From: Henckelia pumila
Lineage: Eukaryota; Streptophyta; Magnoliopsida; Lamiales; Gesneriaceae
DNA: 64,000 bases
Assembly (NCBI RefSeq): GCF_033568475.1
Contig: NC_133120.1
Span: 172,577,991-172,641,990 of the forward strand
Direction: 5' to 3'
This document shows positions 45,289 through 58,376 of this stretch, piece after piece. A model generated the notes under the pieces. That model was not told the origin of the DNA. It searched no databases and saw only the letters and a list, made by a program, of their open reading frames with translations. The position numbers and the translations under genes were made by a program. Position 1 is the stretch's first letter. Each line of letters opens with the position of its first letter.

Positions 45289-47372
45289 TGTGAGACCCCG
45301 TTTCTAATCCTCTAATATCGAATAATTAAACAATTCGAACACAATAAGCCGCGGAAAACAAATCAATTTTTTTTTTTTTTTTGGAGCCTTGCACCCGCAC
45401 GAGGTCATCACCTCTCGCGCGCGCAGGCTACGCGAGCAGAGGCTCGCGGAGATGCTCACGCGCGCGCGAAAAGAGAGCTCGCGCGCGCGCGGGCAAAATC
45501 TCCCGAGCCTCTTCAATCTCCTCGCGCGCGCGCGAGGTGATGCCTTGCCCGCGCGCAGGAAAAATGGGCAGAGGGGTCGAGGAGCCTGCAAAAACAACCA
45601 ACAAGGCAATTCTAAACATTCCAAGTTCAAACATAATAAAAATCAATATTTAGAACATGCCAAATCTAGGTTCTGCCCAAAATACAATAACCAGTCGAGT
45701 TTTATAAATGAGTTCCACCGACTCAACAAAACTAATACAATTTCAAATAGATTCGTCCCTACGACACGGAGTCTCACTTCTATCAATCTCACCCCAAGCT
45801 AACCAGGACGACTCGTTCCAGCTCCTGATCCTCCTGTTGCCAAGTTACACATACAAAACAAAGACAACAGCCGGAATAATCCGGTTAGAAATATAATTTC
45901 TAAGTAAGAGAGACAAAGCATGCATATCAAATAATATATCGAACGCGATATATGAAATAATTAAACAATAGTTCCAATAGCATGTCAATAACTCCAAATC
46001 AATTGCATAAAGTGCAATGCATGTCTTTAAAACAAGGATTATCAAGTCTGGATAATCACAAGGTAAAAGTTCTCTTTTCTCAATTGGGATCCCGAGGACA
46101 AAATATCACCAACACACCGACTCTCCCGATCGAGGTGGACGGTGCATATTTTTCTCCTATAGACTCTGGGCGCATATAGAGAGTGTTTCTCGACAATTGG
46201 TAAAAATCTGCTAACCAATGTCACTCAACTATAGTCCATAGAACATCTAACTCTTTTGGGCCTCTCTTGCCCGCAAAACAAAGGTAATTGGCTCAATATG
46301 AATGCAATGCAAATCAAAACTCATTCAACTTATTCCAGTAAAATAAATAACATATAATTCAAGAAGCATGCAAGTATGTGATTTTTCCTAGGACACTCGA
46401 ATCATTCCGGATTCGAGTTAATCGTCCTATACCATTCCAAAGTCGTCTTTTACCTCTTCTTTGATTGACGTAGCTGAAATCCGAACAAGCTACAAGCACA
46501 AAAGGCTCAATCAAACATCATTCGATTCAAGTCAAATAATAAAGTAACCTCGATATCAAACCTCGATCAATTCGTCAACGATTCGAATTCTGTAATTTCT
46601 GGACTCCAAAATCTGCAACTGAATCTGAAAGGATATATAAAAGAATTCCAATGTCAATCCATCCAAATCAACCATTCAAACTCAATTTCAACTCCTAAAT
46701 CCAAAATCTCATCAATATAAACGATTGATATTCCAAAACTCAAACTGGCGGCATAACGGCTATAACTGATCAAACCGGAAATACAGACAGTATAATATCA
46801 ATCCACTAAACTCAAATCAACTATCAAACCCAAAAATGGCTCAAACCCAACAAATCTCCAAAACCCAAATTTTGAATAATCTTCCAAAAATCAAAACAAT
46901 TCCGAACGACGCTCAAATTCAAAACTGACTAAGAATAAACGATCAGAACTCTGCCAAGAATAACATACTCGAAACTCAGTCGATTCTAACAACATCCGAA
47001 AAACAAAACGTATCTGATCGGAGAAATACCTACGATATAACAGAGCTTTTGCTGCCGTGATCGCTAATCTGCCTTCAGAATTAAATTCCAATGGACGGAT
47101 CGACCGGAAATCGAAATCACAAAGCTTGGAATGGGTTTGGGGCGTCGTCTATGGAGGAGAGAGGCGAGGGAGAGAGGAAGAAGAAGGAGAAGGAATGGAG
47201 AAGAAAAGTCAAAAGCCCATTAAATATCTAACAATCTCCATTTTTGCATTTTAGTCCCTGAAAAATCCGACATTTGCAAAAAGGATCCTGATCAAAATCA
47301 AGTCGGCTCTTGAACTCTGAAATCTCCGATTAACTCAATTAAGCTCAATTAAGATAAATTCGGGGCGTTACA
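45289..47372 (-). repeat. Left (3') LTR of element G
   Basis: 2084 bp, TGTGAGACCCC to GGGGCGTTACA. At 45391-45560 is a GC-rich tract with many CGCG runs. The right LTR has a shorter version of it, which accounts for most of the length difference. Confidence 0.92.
45391..45560. repeat. CGCG-rich tract in the G LTR
   Basis: Alternating GCGCGCGC runs and short inverted repeats (CTCGCGCGCG and complements) in an AT-rich LTR. The right LTR equivalent, about 58468-58590, is shorter. It is prone to strand slippage. It also generates Arg- and Ala-rich frames in several phases that are not genes. Confidence 0.8.
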
Positions 47373-48880
47373 ATTCTCCCCCTCTAAAAATAGATTTCGT
47401 CCTTGAAATCAAAACGGTTCAATCTCATAAGAACTAGATAGAGTCAAGACTGCAATAAAGAGTCTTCTCTCAGGACTAACCCTGAATTTGCTGCTCCAAA
47501 CAAACTCTGTTCTTCTAACTGCTTCTTCAAATCCGTAGCAACTTCACTGCACTAATACAAACTGAAACGGTTTGTCTCAGAACTGTTTTGATTCAGGTCG
47601 AAGCTCTGAATTAGTCATCTCAAGCAATTTGTCATCTCAACAAATCCGGTCTCATCAGTTAAAGAGCTAAAGAAATTCTGATCTGGTAACCCAACAACAA
47701 GGGTTCGGTGATAATCCACATCAAAAGACGGAAAACACTACGTGAAAACCAGAAAGAGACGGAATAAACAAGTCTGTAGGAAAGATCGCCCATCATCTCC
47801 GGACTCTAATGATATTCAAACAATCTCAGAGACTATTTATCTCTCTTCTCATCTCTGACAAATCTTTCTGAAACTCGGAGTCTTCCGAAATATTCGATCT
47901 TTCCGACCAAAACACAAAATTCTGCATCTAAAATCTGAATACTCTGACCGCTTAGTCCAAGTCATCTTCATTCTTGACACAAACACATCAACTGATCAAA
48001 ACCTCGAAACAATTCTGGTCCCAAAACAGGTGATTCAAAAGAAGAACCATCCCAATACAATGGAGGTTTTCAATTCTGCTCGTACAACTCGTCAAAAGAT
48101 TCCATCCAGATAATCATCTGATAGTTTTTGTTGTACAAGAACTTCATAAAAGTTAGTGACACTCGTCAGCTAGTGCAAGAGTCAAGCACCATGCTTCAGA
48201 TTTTCCCCTCCCGGGATCAGGGAGTTTCAATATCTTCCTCTCATTCGAACCATGGACCTTCAGGATCGGTACCATGATTTGCCAAGTCTGGTTAAGGTTG
48301 AGCTTAAGAGAAGGCATCGACTGCTCATACAAAAACTTTTCCTAAACAAGAGGCAAACCTCTAATCCATATCATCTGTTCTGGTTGTCCGTCGTTCTGAG
48401 GATAATCACTGAACTCAGGTGTACTAGAATAACAAAAGTCTCTTCGAAGACTATACCAAAAGAAAGGCCATAACCAAGATCTCTATCTAAAATGACCAAA
48501 TTCGACATTCAATCAATCTGACAAAAGTTCTGACAGAAACACTAACATCTGATCATGTCTGAGAACCATTATGTAGGGAATAAAATAGCAGATTCATCAA
48601 TCGGTCAATCAAACATGGATGGCAATTCAAACTCAGACTGACCGGTAGCTCTGCAACAACACCTGTCGAAAGTTCCCAATTCTATTCTGAAATAATAAAC
48701 TGTACCACCGAAATCAGATCTCTCTCTCAGCTACCAGCTGTGGACAGTCCAGATTATCAGTAGTTATTCTTTAAACTTCCTTCTGCATCTGTTCTGAAAA
48801 GATCAATCCCTCAATTATCTGAATATCCGTCTGTCATCTGAAAGAATACTGAATAACTCAAAAGTGCCGATCTCTAGATA
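47373..48880 (-). other. Internal region of G, 3' side
   Basis: No frame is readable. A short stretch near 48370-48405 on the minus strand resembles the integrase motif around QNDGQPEQ, so this is probably decayed pol. It ends at the CTCTG duplication beside element B. Confidence 0.5.
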
Positions 48881-48885
48881 CTCTG
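48881..48885. other. Target-site duplication CTCTG (left of B)
   Basis: CTCTG is repeated at 55782-55786. The right copy lies outside the extra 377-bp segment, not at the end of the right 2987-bp LTR repeat, so the inserted unit includes that segment. Confidence 0.8.
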
Positions 48886-51856
48886 TGAAACGTCCTAAAA
48901 CTTCTACTGAATTTTTTTTTTAAAACTCTCTAACGATAAAATATAAAATAATAAATATAAATATATATATATGCCCATACATATATATATCATACTTAAA
49001 AATAATTTTACTTAATTTAAAATACAAATACACAAAAGATACAATAAAAGTACACACATGCAATTAAATTAATTACTAAATAATAATTTATAAGAATGCC
49101 ATAATAAAATTTCTAAATAATATTTCTTTCACCAAAAATTCATGAAAACTTAGAAAATAAATACTTAAATCTAAAAATCCATGCATATACTTAAAATCTA
49201 TAATAATAAATCATATGCGGAAATAAATGTTCTAGTCTCAACATAAAATTCATCTTAGAGCAATGGTCACGGGTTCTAGCTGCCTGAAAACTCATACGCT
49301 CTCGCCGCTAGTCGGGAACACATTATCCTTATTGACATTTTGTTCACCTGCACCATTTAAATCTAGTGAGCCTAGAGGCTCAGCACGTTCTATCCTTACA
49401 TAACAAAATGAAACCACACACAAGCACACATCATATAAAATACGTGAATAATAATTATACGTGCATGATCTTAAAATTATATGCATATAAACATAAATAA
49501 ATAATCATACTTCTAAATCATCATGCTATAACATAATTCATCATACTTTATAATTTTCGTAAAAATAACATATCATGATTTCTTAGTTCTCAACAGGTCG
49601 TATCCTTGTCGGTTGCATCATACTAAGCGATTGATCAATCTATAAACCAACGTACGCGGCGGTGGGGTTTCCACCTCTGTGCTGCCACTTCACCAGCCCT
49701 CTCAGCTGGATCCATAAGCTCATCATACTTATACATCATTAGGAAGGTCAACGGGCCCAGGTATCCCGGCCTCCAACCACATCACTTTCCACCTTCACTT
49801 CAACTTCTATAAAAAAAATATATTTTTCTTAACATACATTTAAACTTATCACAAAAATTCTTACATGATGCATGAACTTAAAAAAAATCTCATTTATTTC
49901 TTTATTTCATGAAAATTTGTTCGTAAATATATATTTAATTTATTTTCTTAAAAATCATACTTATATAACTAATAAAATACATGCATGAATTAAATATATA
50001 TTTACGAACCCTTTTTATTTTCCATGAACTTGTTCGAGCTGCTGACCCCTTAGACTTAAACTCATAAAATTATAGACTGACTCAATAACTTAACTTATGC
50101 CCATTAACTTAGATTTTTAGCCCAAATATATTATTCAATATCATTAATACTTAACTTGACCCAATAAACTTATTAAATCCATTAACAACTTAATCTGGCC
50201 CATTATTCTTAATTTGGCCCATTAACACCTAATCTGGCCCAAATAATAAATTATCTAACCCAAATTCAAATATTCATAACTTAAACATTTAATCACTAAT
50301 TAAATTACCCGAACCCAAAATAAAATAACCCAGACCCGTACCCATATGTCATGACCCTAAAACATCCTAACCCGACCCGGAACAACCCTGCCCGAGACCC
50401 TGACCCTACTGCCCGACTTGCCCTAAAACAGTACACACCACTTCCTTCAACTCTCTTCACGTGGCAGCAGCACACCTCGGCCATTTTTGGGCTTTGGCCG
50501 CTCAGCTCCGGCCAGTGATAACTGACCCAACCTTTCCCAAGGTCTTGGGGTTCTAACCAAGCTGAAACCAGCCCATAACTCGAGTCCTACTGTCCGTACG
50601 AATTATTTTCCTAAAACCGCTCAAACTGCTCTCTATCCTGTAGCAGTTCTAGTATTTGGCATATTCCGACAAACTTCGGCCACCAATGGCCGGAGCACCG
50701 GCACCAAAATATTCCCAAGATCCAGGGGCAAGTACCTGAGCCAGCCCTGGTCCAAACCAAGCCAATGCATTGCCCAATCGAACCCATCTTCTACAGAACC
50801 CAAATCTGTCCAGATTTTTCTGCTCAACCACCTTCTGCACCAGCATACTTCCAGCTTTATCTAGCCACTTATATGGTCGAACCACCCAGCCATTTTGACC
50901 CTAAGAGACCCTCATAGACCCAAGAACCATAAGGCAGCAGTTTGAACCAGCCCACGTCCAGAAACTTGCATAAACCGAACCAATAAGTGCAAAAACGTGA
51001 GTTTCATGCATGAACTTAAATGTTTCAATTTCTAAATCACAAACACATGAAATATCAGATCTTGTATGCATAAAATCAGTGTAATATAATTTAAATGGTG
51101 TTCAAGAAGGGAATCAAATGTGCCTTATTGAAGATTTGGACCAAAACAAAGAAATCAACACGTATCAAGCTCGCCGGAACGAACGGCTTGAAAATCCTTG
51201 CCGAAAAACTTCAAGAAAATTGTGTGTGATGCTTTCTTGGCGATGGAAAATTTTCTAAAGATTTATGGAGGCGGCTAAGAGAGTTTTGGCGTGAGATAGG
51301 GATAGAGTTTTAGGGAGAATAATTTAGGTTAAATCTTTAATATAACAAGCTTAAGGTATTAACTAATTTTATAATAAAATAAAATAAACTTAAAACTCTT
51401 AAATACAAAATAATTAAATATGATATTTAACTTAAATCCCGAAATATAAAAATAGGGGATTTTTAAAAGTTATTAAAAGTCATTAAAATGACTTATTTTG
51501 GATAAAAATGGACACACAAATATACATATATATAAATACCATAATTTTCTTCAAATTATACCTTAAAATAATATTTTAAGGCTCCTAAAAATATCATAAA
51601 ATATTTTGGGTGAAAACAAACATCTCGTCCGTCCACGGTCCCGCCTACGCGATCATAAAATAAGCTTTTTCAAATAAATTCATAAATCACATCATACCGA
51701 TTTAAATGCCGAAACAATATTTAAAACATGCAAATAAATCACATAATTCACATAATAACTCATAAAAGAATTTAACACATTTTTACATTATTTTAAAGTT
51801 ATTAAATCCCCTAGTTATGCATGCGGATTTACGTGACGAATTTTTGGGCGTTACAA
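48886..51856 (-). repeat. Left (3') LTR of element B
   Basis: 2971 bp, TGAAACGTCC to GGGCGTTACA. It is homologous to the solo LTR at 15124-18382. The small frames at 49292-49486 and 50633-50885 recur in the right copy and are LTR sequence, not genes. Confidence 0.9.
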
Positions 51857-52417
51857 TTATCTCCCTCTTAAATGGAATTTCGTCCTCGAAATTTGATTTA
51901 ACTTAGTCGTCTAAAAACATATGACTAAAATTTTTCAAAACTAATTTTCAAACTTAAATCCCGAAAACATAACTTAATTTACATATCTAAAATTCAATTT
52001 AAATCTCAAAAAAAAAAAAAATTCCTAACTTGTCATACTTAAATCTAAAATCATAACTTAATCTACAAATCTAAATGTCAAATACAAATCTAAATGTCAA
52101 ACTTACGTCTCATAAATTATCAAACTTAATTTTCTAAACATATATCATTCTAGTCATCCTGGTGTGTAACGCATCTTAGAGGCATACTGTAATTTTCATA
52201 AATTCTCTACGTAACCGCATTGCATAACTAAGTATTTTTAACTTTAAGACTGTCATAAGTTTAAATTCTCATTTTCATAAATCAATAAAAACATAACTCT
52301 TGTGTCCCATGCATAAATCATAATTAAAGCACTTATAACTTACAGACTGGCAGTGCGGCTTCTGAGCTCCGTGTAGCAGGCTAGTAACCCTCCAAGGACC
52401 ATGGCTCTGATACCAAA
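51857..52417 (-). other. Internal domain of element B, 561 bp
   Basis: At the left is the polypurine tract (minus strand AAGAGGGAGATAAT). At the right is the primer site TTTGGTATCAGAGCC. Between them is AT-rich sequence with recurring ACTTAAATCT-like phrases and no frame. Confidence 0.85.
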
Positions 52418-55404
52418 TGAAACGTCCTAAAACTTCTACTTGATTTTTTTTTAAAACTCTCTAACGATAAAATATAAAATAATAAATATAAATATATATA
52501 TATATATATGCCCATACATATATATATCATACTTAAAAATAACTTTACTTAATTTAAAATACAAATACACAAAAGATACAATAAAAGTACACGCATGCAA
52601 TTAAATTAATTACTAAATAATAATTTATAAGAATGCCATAATAAAATTTCTAAATAATATTTCTTTCACCAAAAATTCATGAAAACTTAGAAAATAAATA
52701 CTTAAATCTAAAAATCCATGCATATACTGAAAATCTATAATAATAAATCATATGCGGAAATAAATGTTCTAGTCTCAACATAAAATTCATCTTAGAGCAA
52801 TGGTCACGGGTTCTAGCTGCCTGGAAACTCATACGCTCTCGCCGCCAGTCGGGAACACATTATCCTTATTGACATTTTGTTCACCTGCACCATTTAAATC
52901 TAGTGAGCCTAGAGGCTCAGCACGTTCTATCCTTACATAACAAAATGAAACCACACACAAGCACACATCATATAAAATACGTGAATAATAATTATACGTG
53001 CATGATCTTAAAATTATATGCATATAAACATAAATAAATAATCATACTTCTAAATCATCATGCTATAACATAATTCATCATACTTTATAATTTTCGTAAA
53101 AATAACATATCATGATTTCTTAGTTCTCAACAGGTCGTATCCATGTCGGTGGCATCATACTAAGCGATTGATCAATCTATAAACCAACGTACGCGGTGGT
53201 GGGGTTTCCACCTCTGTGCTGCCACTTCACCAACCCTCTCAGCTGGATCCATAAGCTCATCATACTTATACATCCTTAGAAAGGTCATCGGGCCCAGGTA
53301 TCCCGGTCTCCAACCACATCACTTTCCACCTTCACTTCAACTTCCATAAAAAAAATATATTTTTCTTAACATACATTTAAACTTATCATAAAAATTCTTA
53401 CATGATGCATGAACTTAAAAAAAATCTCATTTATTTCTTTATTTCATGAAAATTTGTTCGTAAATATATATTTAATTTATTTCCTTAAAAATCATACTTA
53501 TATAACTAATAAAATACATGCATGAATTAAATATATATTTACGGACCCTTTTTATTTTTCATGGACTTGTTCGAGCTGCTAACCCCTTAGACTTAAACTC
53601 ATAAAATTATAGACTGACCCAATAACTTAACTTATGCCCATTAACTTAGATTTTTAGCCCAAATATATTATTCAATATCATTAATACTTAGCTTGACCCA
53701 ATAAACTTATTAAGTCCATTAACAACTTAATCTGGCCCATTATTCTTAATTTGGCCCATTAACACCTAATCTGGCCCAAATAATAAATTATCTAACCCAA
53801 ATTCAAATATTCATAACTTAAGCATTTAATCACTAATTAAATTACCCGAACCCAAAATAAAATAACCCAGACCCGTACCCATATGTCATGACCCTAAAAC
53901 ATCCTAACCCGACCCGGAACAACCCTGCCCGAGACCGTGACCCTACTGCCCGACTTGCCCTAAAACAGTACACACCACTTCCTTAAACTCTCTTCACGTG
54001 GCAGCAGCACACCTCGGCCATTTTTGGGCTTTGGCCGCCTAGCTCCGGCCATCACTGGCCGGAGCCCAACTGACCCAACCTTTCCCAAGGTCTTGGGGTT
54101 CTAACCAAGCTAAAACCAGCCCATAACTCGAGTCCTACAGTCCGTACGAATTATTTTCCTAAAACCGCTCAAACTTCTCTCTATCCTGTAGCAGTTCTAG
54201 TATTTGGCATATTCCGACAAACTTCGGCCACCAATGGCCGGAGCACCGGCACCAAAATCTTCAAAAGATATACGGGCAAGTACCTGACCCAGCCCTGGTC
54301 CAAGCCAAGCCAATTCATTGCCCAATCAAACCCATCTTCTACAGAACCCAAATCTTTCCAGATTTTTCTGCTCAACCACCTTCTGCACCAGCATACTTCC
54401 AGATTTATCTAGCCAATTATATGGTCGAACCACCCAGCCATTTTGACCCTAAGAGACCCTTCTAGACCCAAGAACCATAAGGCAGCAGTTCGAACCAGCC
54501 CACGTCCAGAAACTTGCATAAACCGAACCAATAAGTGCAAAAACGTGAGTTTCATGCATGAACTTAAATGTTTCAATTTCTAAATCACAAACACATGAAA
54601 TATCAGATCTTGTATGCATAAAATCAGTGTAATATAATTTAAATGGTGTTCAAGAAGGAAATCAAACGTGCCTTATTGAAGATTTGGACCAAAACAAAGA
54701 AATCAACGCGTATCGGGCTCACCGGAACGAACGACTTGAAATCCTTGCCGAAAAACTTCAAAAAAATTGTGTGTGATGCGTTCTTGACGATGGAAAATTT
54801 TCTGAAGATTTATGGAGGCGGCTAAGAGAGTTTTGGCGTGAGATAGGGATAGAGTTTTAGGGAGAATAATTTAGGTTAAATCTTTAATATAACAAGCTTA
54901 AGATATTAACTAATTATATAATAAAATAAAATAAACTTAAAACTCTTAAAGACAAAATAATTAAATCTGATATTTAACTTAAATCCCGAAATATAAAAAT
55001 AGGGGATTTTTAAAAGTTATTAAAAGTCATTAAAATGACTTATTTTGGATAAAAATGGACACACAAATATATATATATATATAAATACCATAATTTTCTT
55101 CAAATTATACCTTAAAATAATATTTTAAGGCTCCTAAAAATCTCATAAAATATTTTGGGTGAAAACAAACATCTCGTCCGTCCACGGTCCCGCCTACGCG
55201 ATCATAAAATAAGCTTTCTCAAATAAATTCATAAATCACATCATACCGATTTAAATCCCGAAACAATATTTAAAACATGCAAATAAATCACATAATTCAC
55301 ATAATAACTCATAAAAGAATTTAACACATTTTCACATTATTTTAAAGTTATTAAATCCCCTAGTTATGCATGCGGATTTACGTGACGAATTTCTGGGCGT
55401 TACA
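52418..55404 (-). repeat. Right LTR repeat of element B (shared part)
   Basis: 2987 bp, TGAAACGTCC to GGGCGTTACA, closely matching the left copy. It is followed by ATTAT, a base string that also follows the left copy. Confidence 0.9.
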
Positions 55405-55781
55405 ATTATGACCCACTGTATCAAGACGGGTCTTTTCAGCGTGCTTATGTCCTCACTCACATGCACCCTGAGAAACTTCCCAGGGGGTCACCCATCCTAT
55501 AATTGTCTCAAGTCAAGCACGCTTAACTTTGGAGTTCTTATGTGATGAGCTTTCGAAAAGAAGATGCACCTTCTTGATATGAACAGTACATATGATCTTT
55601 TAAGCCCTCCTCAACTATGTAGTCCCATACCTACACAGTCTCAGAATTCCCTCTCATTCCGGCACGGGATCGGTTCATTCATGTCTCCCTCCGCCTAAAA
55701 GCCTACCTGGAGCCGCTCATTGTCCGTGCAACCTCTTGGCACCGGCGATCACTCCCTGCCTCTTCAGCCCCGGGCGTCACA
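55405..55781 (-). repeat. Extra outer segment of element B with LTR-like start
   Basis: The minus strand opens TGTGACGCCCGGGGC at 55781, like an LTR start, and lies directly against the CTCTG duplication. It ends with ATAAT before the TGTAACGCCC start of the shared LTR. It contains the 5S-like block. It is absent from the left LTR. Confidence 0.75.
55463..55550 (-). promoter_or_regulatory. 5S-like block with A and C boxes in the LTR-like segment
   Basis: The minus strand reads AAGTTAAGCGTGCTTG (A-box region) and AGGATGGGTGACCCCCTGGG (C-box region), matching plant 5S rRNA at roughly nt 30-119, while the part between (ACTTGAGACAATTAT) has diverged. Keeping the two Pol III boxes but not the rest is the pattern known from Cassandra-type elements. 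It is not a member of the tandem array: no spacer and no 5S 5' end. Confidence 0.85.
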
Positions 55782-55786
55782 CTCTG

Positions 55787-57190
55787 CTTTCTCGAAACAT
55801 CTGACGTAAAAAAAACAATTACTCCCAACATACGATCTCAGAACTGAACTGAAACTCAAACTGTAACCCAATCTGAATTTCTTCAACGAATTCTCATACC
55901 TGCTTCAATCTCAAAATCGAAACTGTATCAATCGTTACTCTAAGAGAATTACCGATAGTAGATAAAATAAAAACATATCTTTCGGCTTAGAGCAATAGCT
56001 GCTGCATTCGATATCCCCGGAATGAAAAGATTCCAATCAGAAATTCCTCAGTATTTCTAATCATCTTCTCTTTCTTATACTCAGTCTGTACGGAAAATTA
56101 TTACTACAGCTACCAACATCAGGGAAGATTACGGAAATTTCCTCATAAGAAAAGCGATGCAGATCTTCTAATCAATAAGATCGCGACGAGATCAAAGTCC
56201 AGATTCAGACATTGAGTCTCGAGCGTCATCAGTTGTCTCGATGCTCAGGCTAATAAATGATTCTTCCAAACAAGAATAAACCTCAAATCTCAATAAGAAA
56301 AAGTGCAAAGCACCGTAAGGTATGCAATACAGAAGAATAAAGAATTCTGAAGCGCTGGTCAATATCTTATTCAAATCTATAAGAACTGGTCTCATAAGAT
56401 TAAGTCCAGACATAAGAATATATCCTGCTGAGTAATCGGCTTTACGAACGATAAGAATTTCTCACAAAATCTGCGATAGGACTCAAACATCTTCAAATTC
56501 TAGGTAAATACGTCGATATAGATCAATTCATTTTGTGCCGGTCGTGAGGTGATCAACAGAAATTCCACCTCCAGATAACATGGTTGATAAGAACACCTCA
56601 AACCAATCAAAATTTCGTCGGTAAAATAGCGTATCACTGCTCGGCATGCAAGCAGTGATCATCAACCAAGAATCTAAAAGATCAGTACAACTCTTCAAAC
56701 GGATGAGAAATCCACAGATCGAATACTTACGAATTCATCTAACATCTCTGATAGGTTCAGTTCAAAGGGTCTATAAAACTGAAGACGAGTCTACAATTCA
56801 AACGGTACTACAACAGAATCAAAGCGGCCATACCTCATTCCGAATCCACTCTTACATACCTCTTTCTTACTACTCTCAAATAACGATGTCTGATCTCAAG
56901 TCGTTACTGAAATTAACTTCATAAATCAGAGGCAATCCCGGAATCTCATCTGGCAATACTAGCAAACTCTCTAACCACTGATTTATCAACCAATTCGGGC
57001 TAGATTCTAAGACATCAACTGCATACAAAGAGAATTCCTCCGTACAATTCTGAAATCAAGCGGTCATACAACAGACAAAAGCAACTATGGAATGCAAAAT
57101 CTCAAAAGGCAGAGGATGAATCATAGTAATATCCTCAGTTAAGAACAAGGAGCGTAACAGAACTATCAGAATAAGAGCATAAAATCATAC
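55787..57190 (-). other. Internal region of G between B and gag
   Basis: No domain is readable with confidence. Probably decayed pol, by position. The plus-strand 92-codon frame at 56646-56924 has no support. Confidence 0.45.
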
Positions 57191-57979
57191 TCAACAATTA
57201 CCTGTTGTGTCATCATCGGGTGCAACCCAAGTCTGCGGATCCTCATGGAGAGAAAGATTCAACGTCTGTTGAATCGGAGGTTGATTCATGATCGAAGAGC
57301 CTCTAGGCCGATTCTCGTGCGGCGGTTGAAATAAGGGAACTACACGAGCTTTTCCCTCCTGTTGAACCATCGGTCTAAAAGAACTCCCCGACTGAGACCC
57401 CCTGGTATAACGCTGAGGACATCTCCTAGCAAAGTGTCTTGGCAGATGGCAGATATTGCAGCATCCAGAAATCCCAAGGCAATGCTCACTGAGGTGTTGA
57501 CCTCCACAGTTATTGCAAGATACACCGGAAGATCCTGAACTATGTCCGGAACCAGACTGTTTCGATCCGCTGGAGCTGGAAGAACTACTCCCATACTTCT
57601 TGAATGACCGTCCTCTCGGTTGCAAACGATCTCTATTGGTACTCCCTCTGTACACGGTCGGTTTTTGGAACGGAATCTGCCTAAGAAATTCAGCTTTGAA
57701 CAAACTCCACAAAACAACCAAACCTTGATTCTCTAATGCCTTCTTCCTAGAAATCCACCAAATTTTGGCAGTTCCTTGCAGTTGGTACATAACTAACCGA
57801 ATTCTACGGTCATCGTTGTATTCCAGAGAATCAAATAACTGGTCGATTTCTTCTAACCAATTCACACATTCCACTGCACTCTCTGAACTTCTCAGGGTTG
57901 GGGGTTGAAAGGTCTGGAACCTCATCAACAAGGCTTCCATCGGCGTTGGAGTAACGTCCATTCTCCGGTCGTAGAACAA
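57191..57979 (-). pseudogene. Gag region of element G
   Basis: It opens near MDVTPTPMEALLMRFQTFQ and continues WLEEIDQLFDSLEYNDDRR and LVMYQLQGTAKIWW, the capsid pattern of Tekay/Del-like chromoviruses. Then comes a Ser/Gly-rich linker and two zinc-knuckle-like motifs (CNNCGGQHLSEHC and CNICHLPRHFARRC). It is a fossil and broken. Confidence 0.8.
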
Positions 57980-58359
57980 TCTCGTTCAATCGAATTCCGA
58001 TACGGAATGCTTCCTGTTCAAAAATTTATCGAGGAATGCATATTTCAAATTCGAGAGCATTAGGACACAACATCTCAATCTCAACTCAATCATCTCATGT
58101 CCATAATCTCTATTCAATAATTTTCTTCTATCTCAGAAAGATTTAGTTGCAATTGAGAAACAATTACAGTTTATATTCCAGATAATTCATGCTTCACAAA
58201 TTAAACCACAAAATCATGCAATTCAAATAATCTTCACGTAATAAAGCATGCTCGCATGGTATTTAAACAAACAATTAAATAACTCAATCTCATGCGAGAA
58301 TTCAATTCATGCGAACTCGATCTACGCTGCTCACTCTAATTCAGTCCAAGAAACTTATC
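57980..58359 (-). other. Untranslated leader of element G
   Basis: AT-rich sequence between the primer site and gag, with no frame. It is the expected 5' leader of the element RNA. Confidence 0.5.
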
Positions 58360-58371
58360 GCTCTGATACCA
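58360..58371 (-). other. Primer-binding site of element G
   Basis: The minus strand reads TGGTATCAGAGC a few bases inside the right LTR, complementary to initiator tRNA-Met. It fixes the minus orientation. Confidence 0.9.
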
Positions 58372-58376
58372 CTTAA

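Larger units (their letters stand above)
48886..55781 (-). mobile_element. Element B: non-coding LTR element nested in G
   Basis: Two direct repeats of about 3 kb (48886-51856 and 52418-55404) flank only 561 bp that has a primer site and a polypurine tract but no coding sequence. The repeats differ by only scattered substitutions and tiny indels, so it is young and must have been moved by proteins made elsewhere. The right end has an extra 377 bp (55405-55781) starting TGTGACGCCCGGGG on the minus strand and containing a 5S-like block. CTCTG duplications enclose the whole. Confidence 0.85.

Noticed and set aside
45304-45802. Ala/Arg-rich frames on both strands
   Set aside because: Caused by the CGCG tract of the G LTR, open in several phases at once.
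47057-47254. 65-codon frame recurring at 60081-60278
   Set aside because: Part of the two G LTRs. Short, with no support beyond LTR identity.
54643-54825. Lys-rich 60-codon frame
   Set aside because: Lies in the B LTR. The left LTR equivalent is not maintained as a frame.
55463-55550. 5S-like block as a stray member of the tandem array
   Set aside because: It lacks the 5S start and the array spacer, its middle part is diverged, and its flanks are LTR-like sequence bounded by a target duplication.
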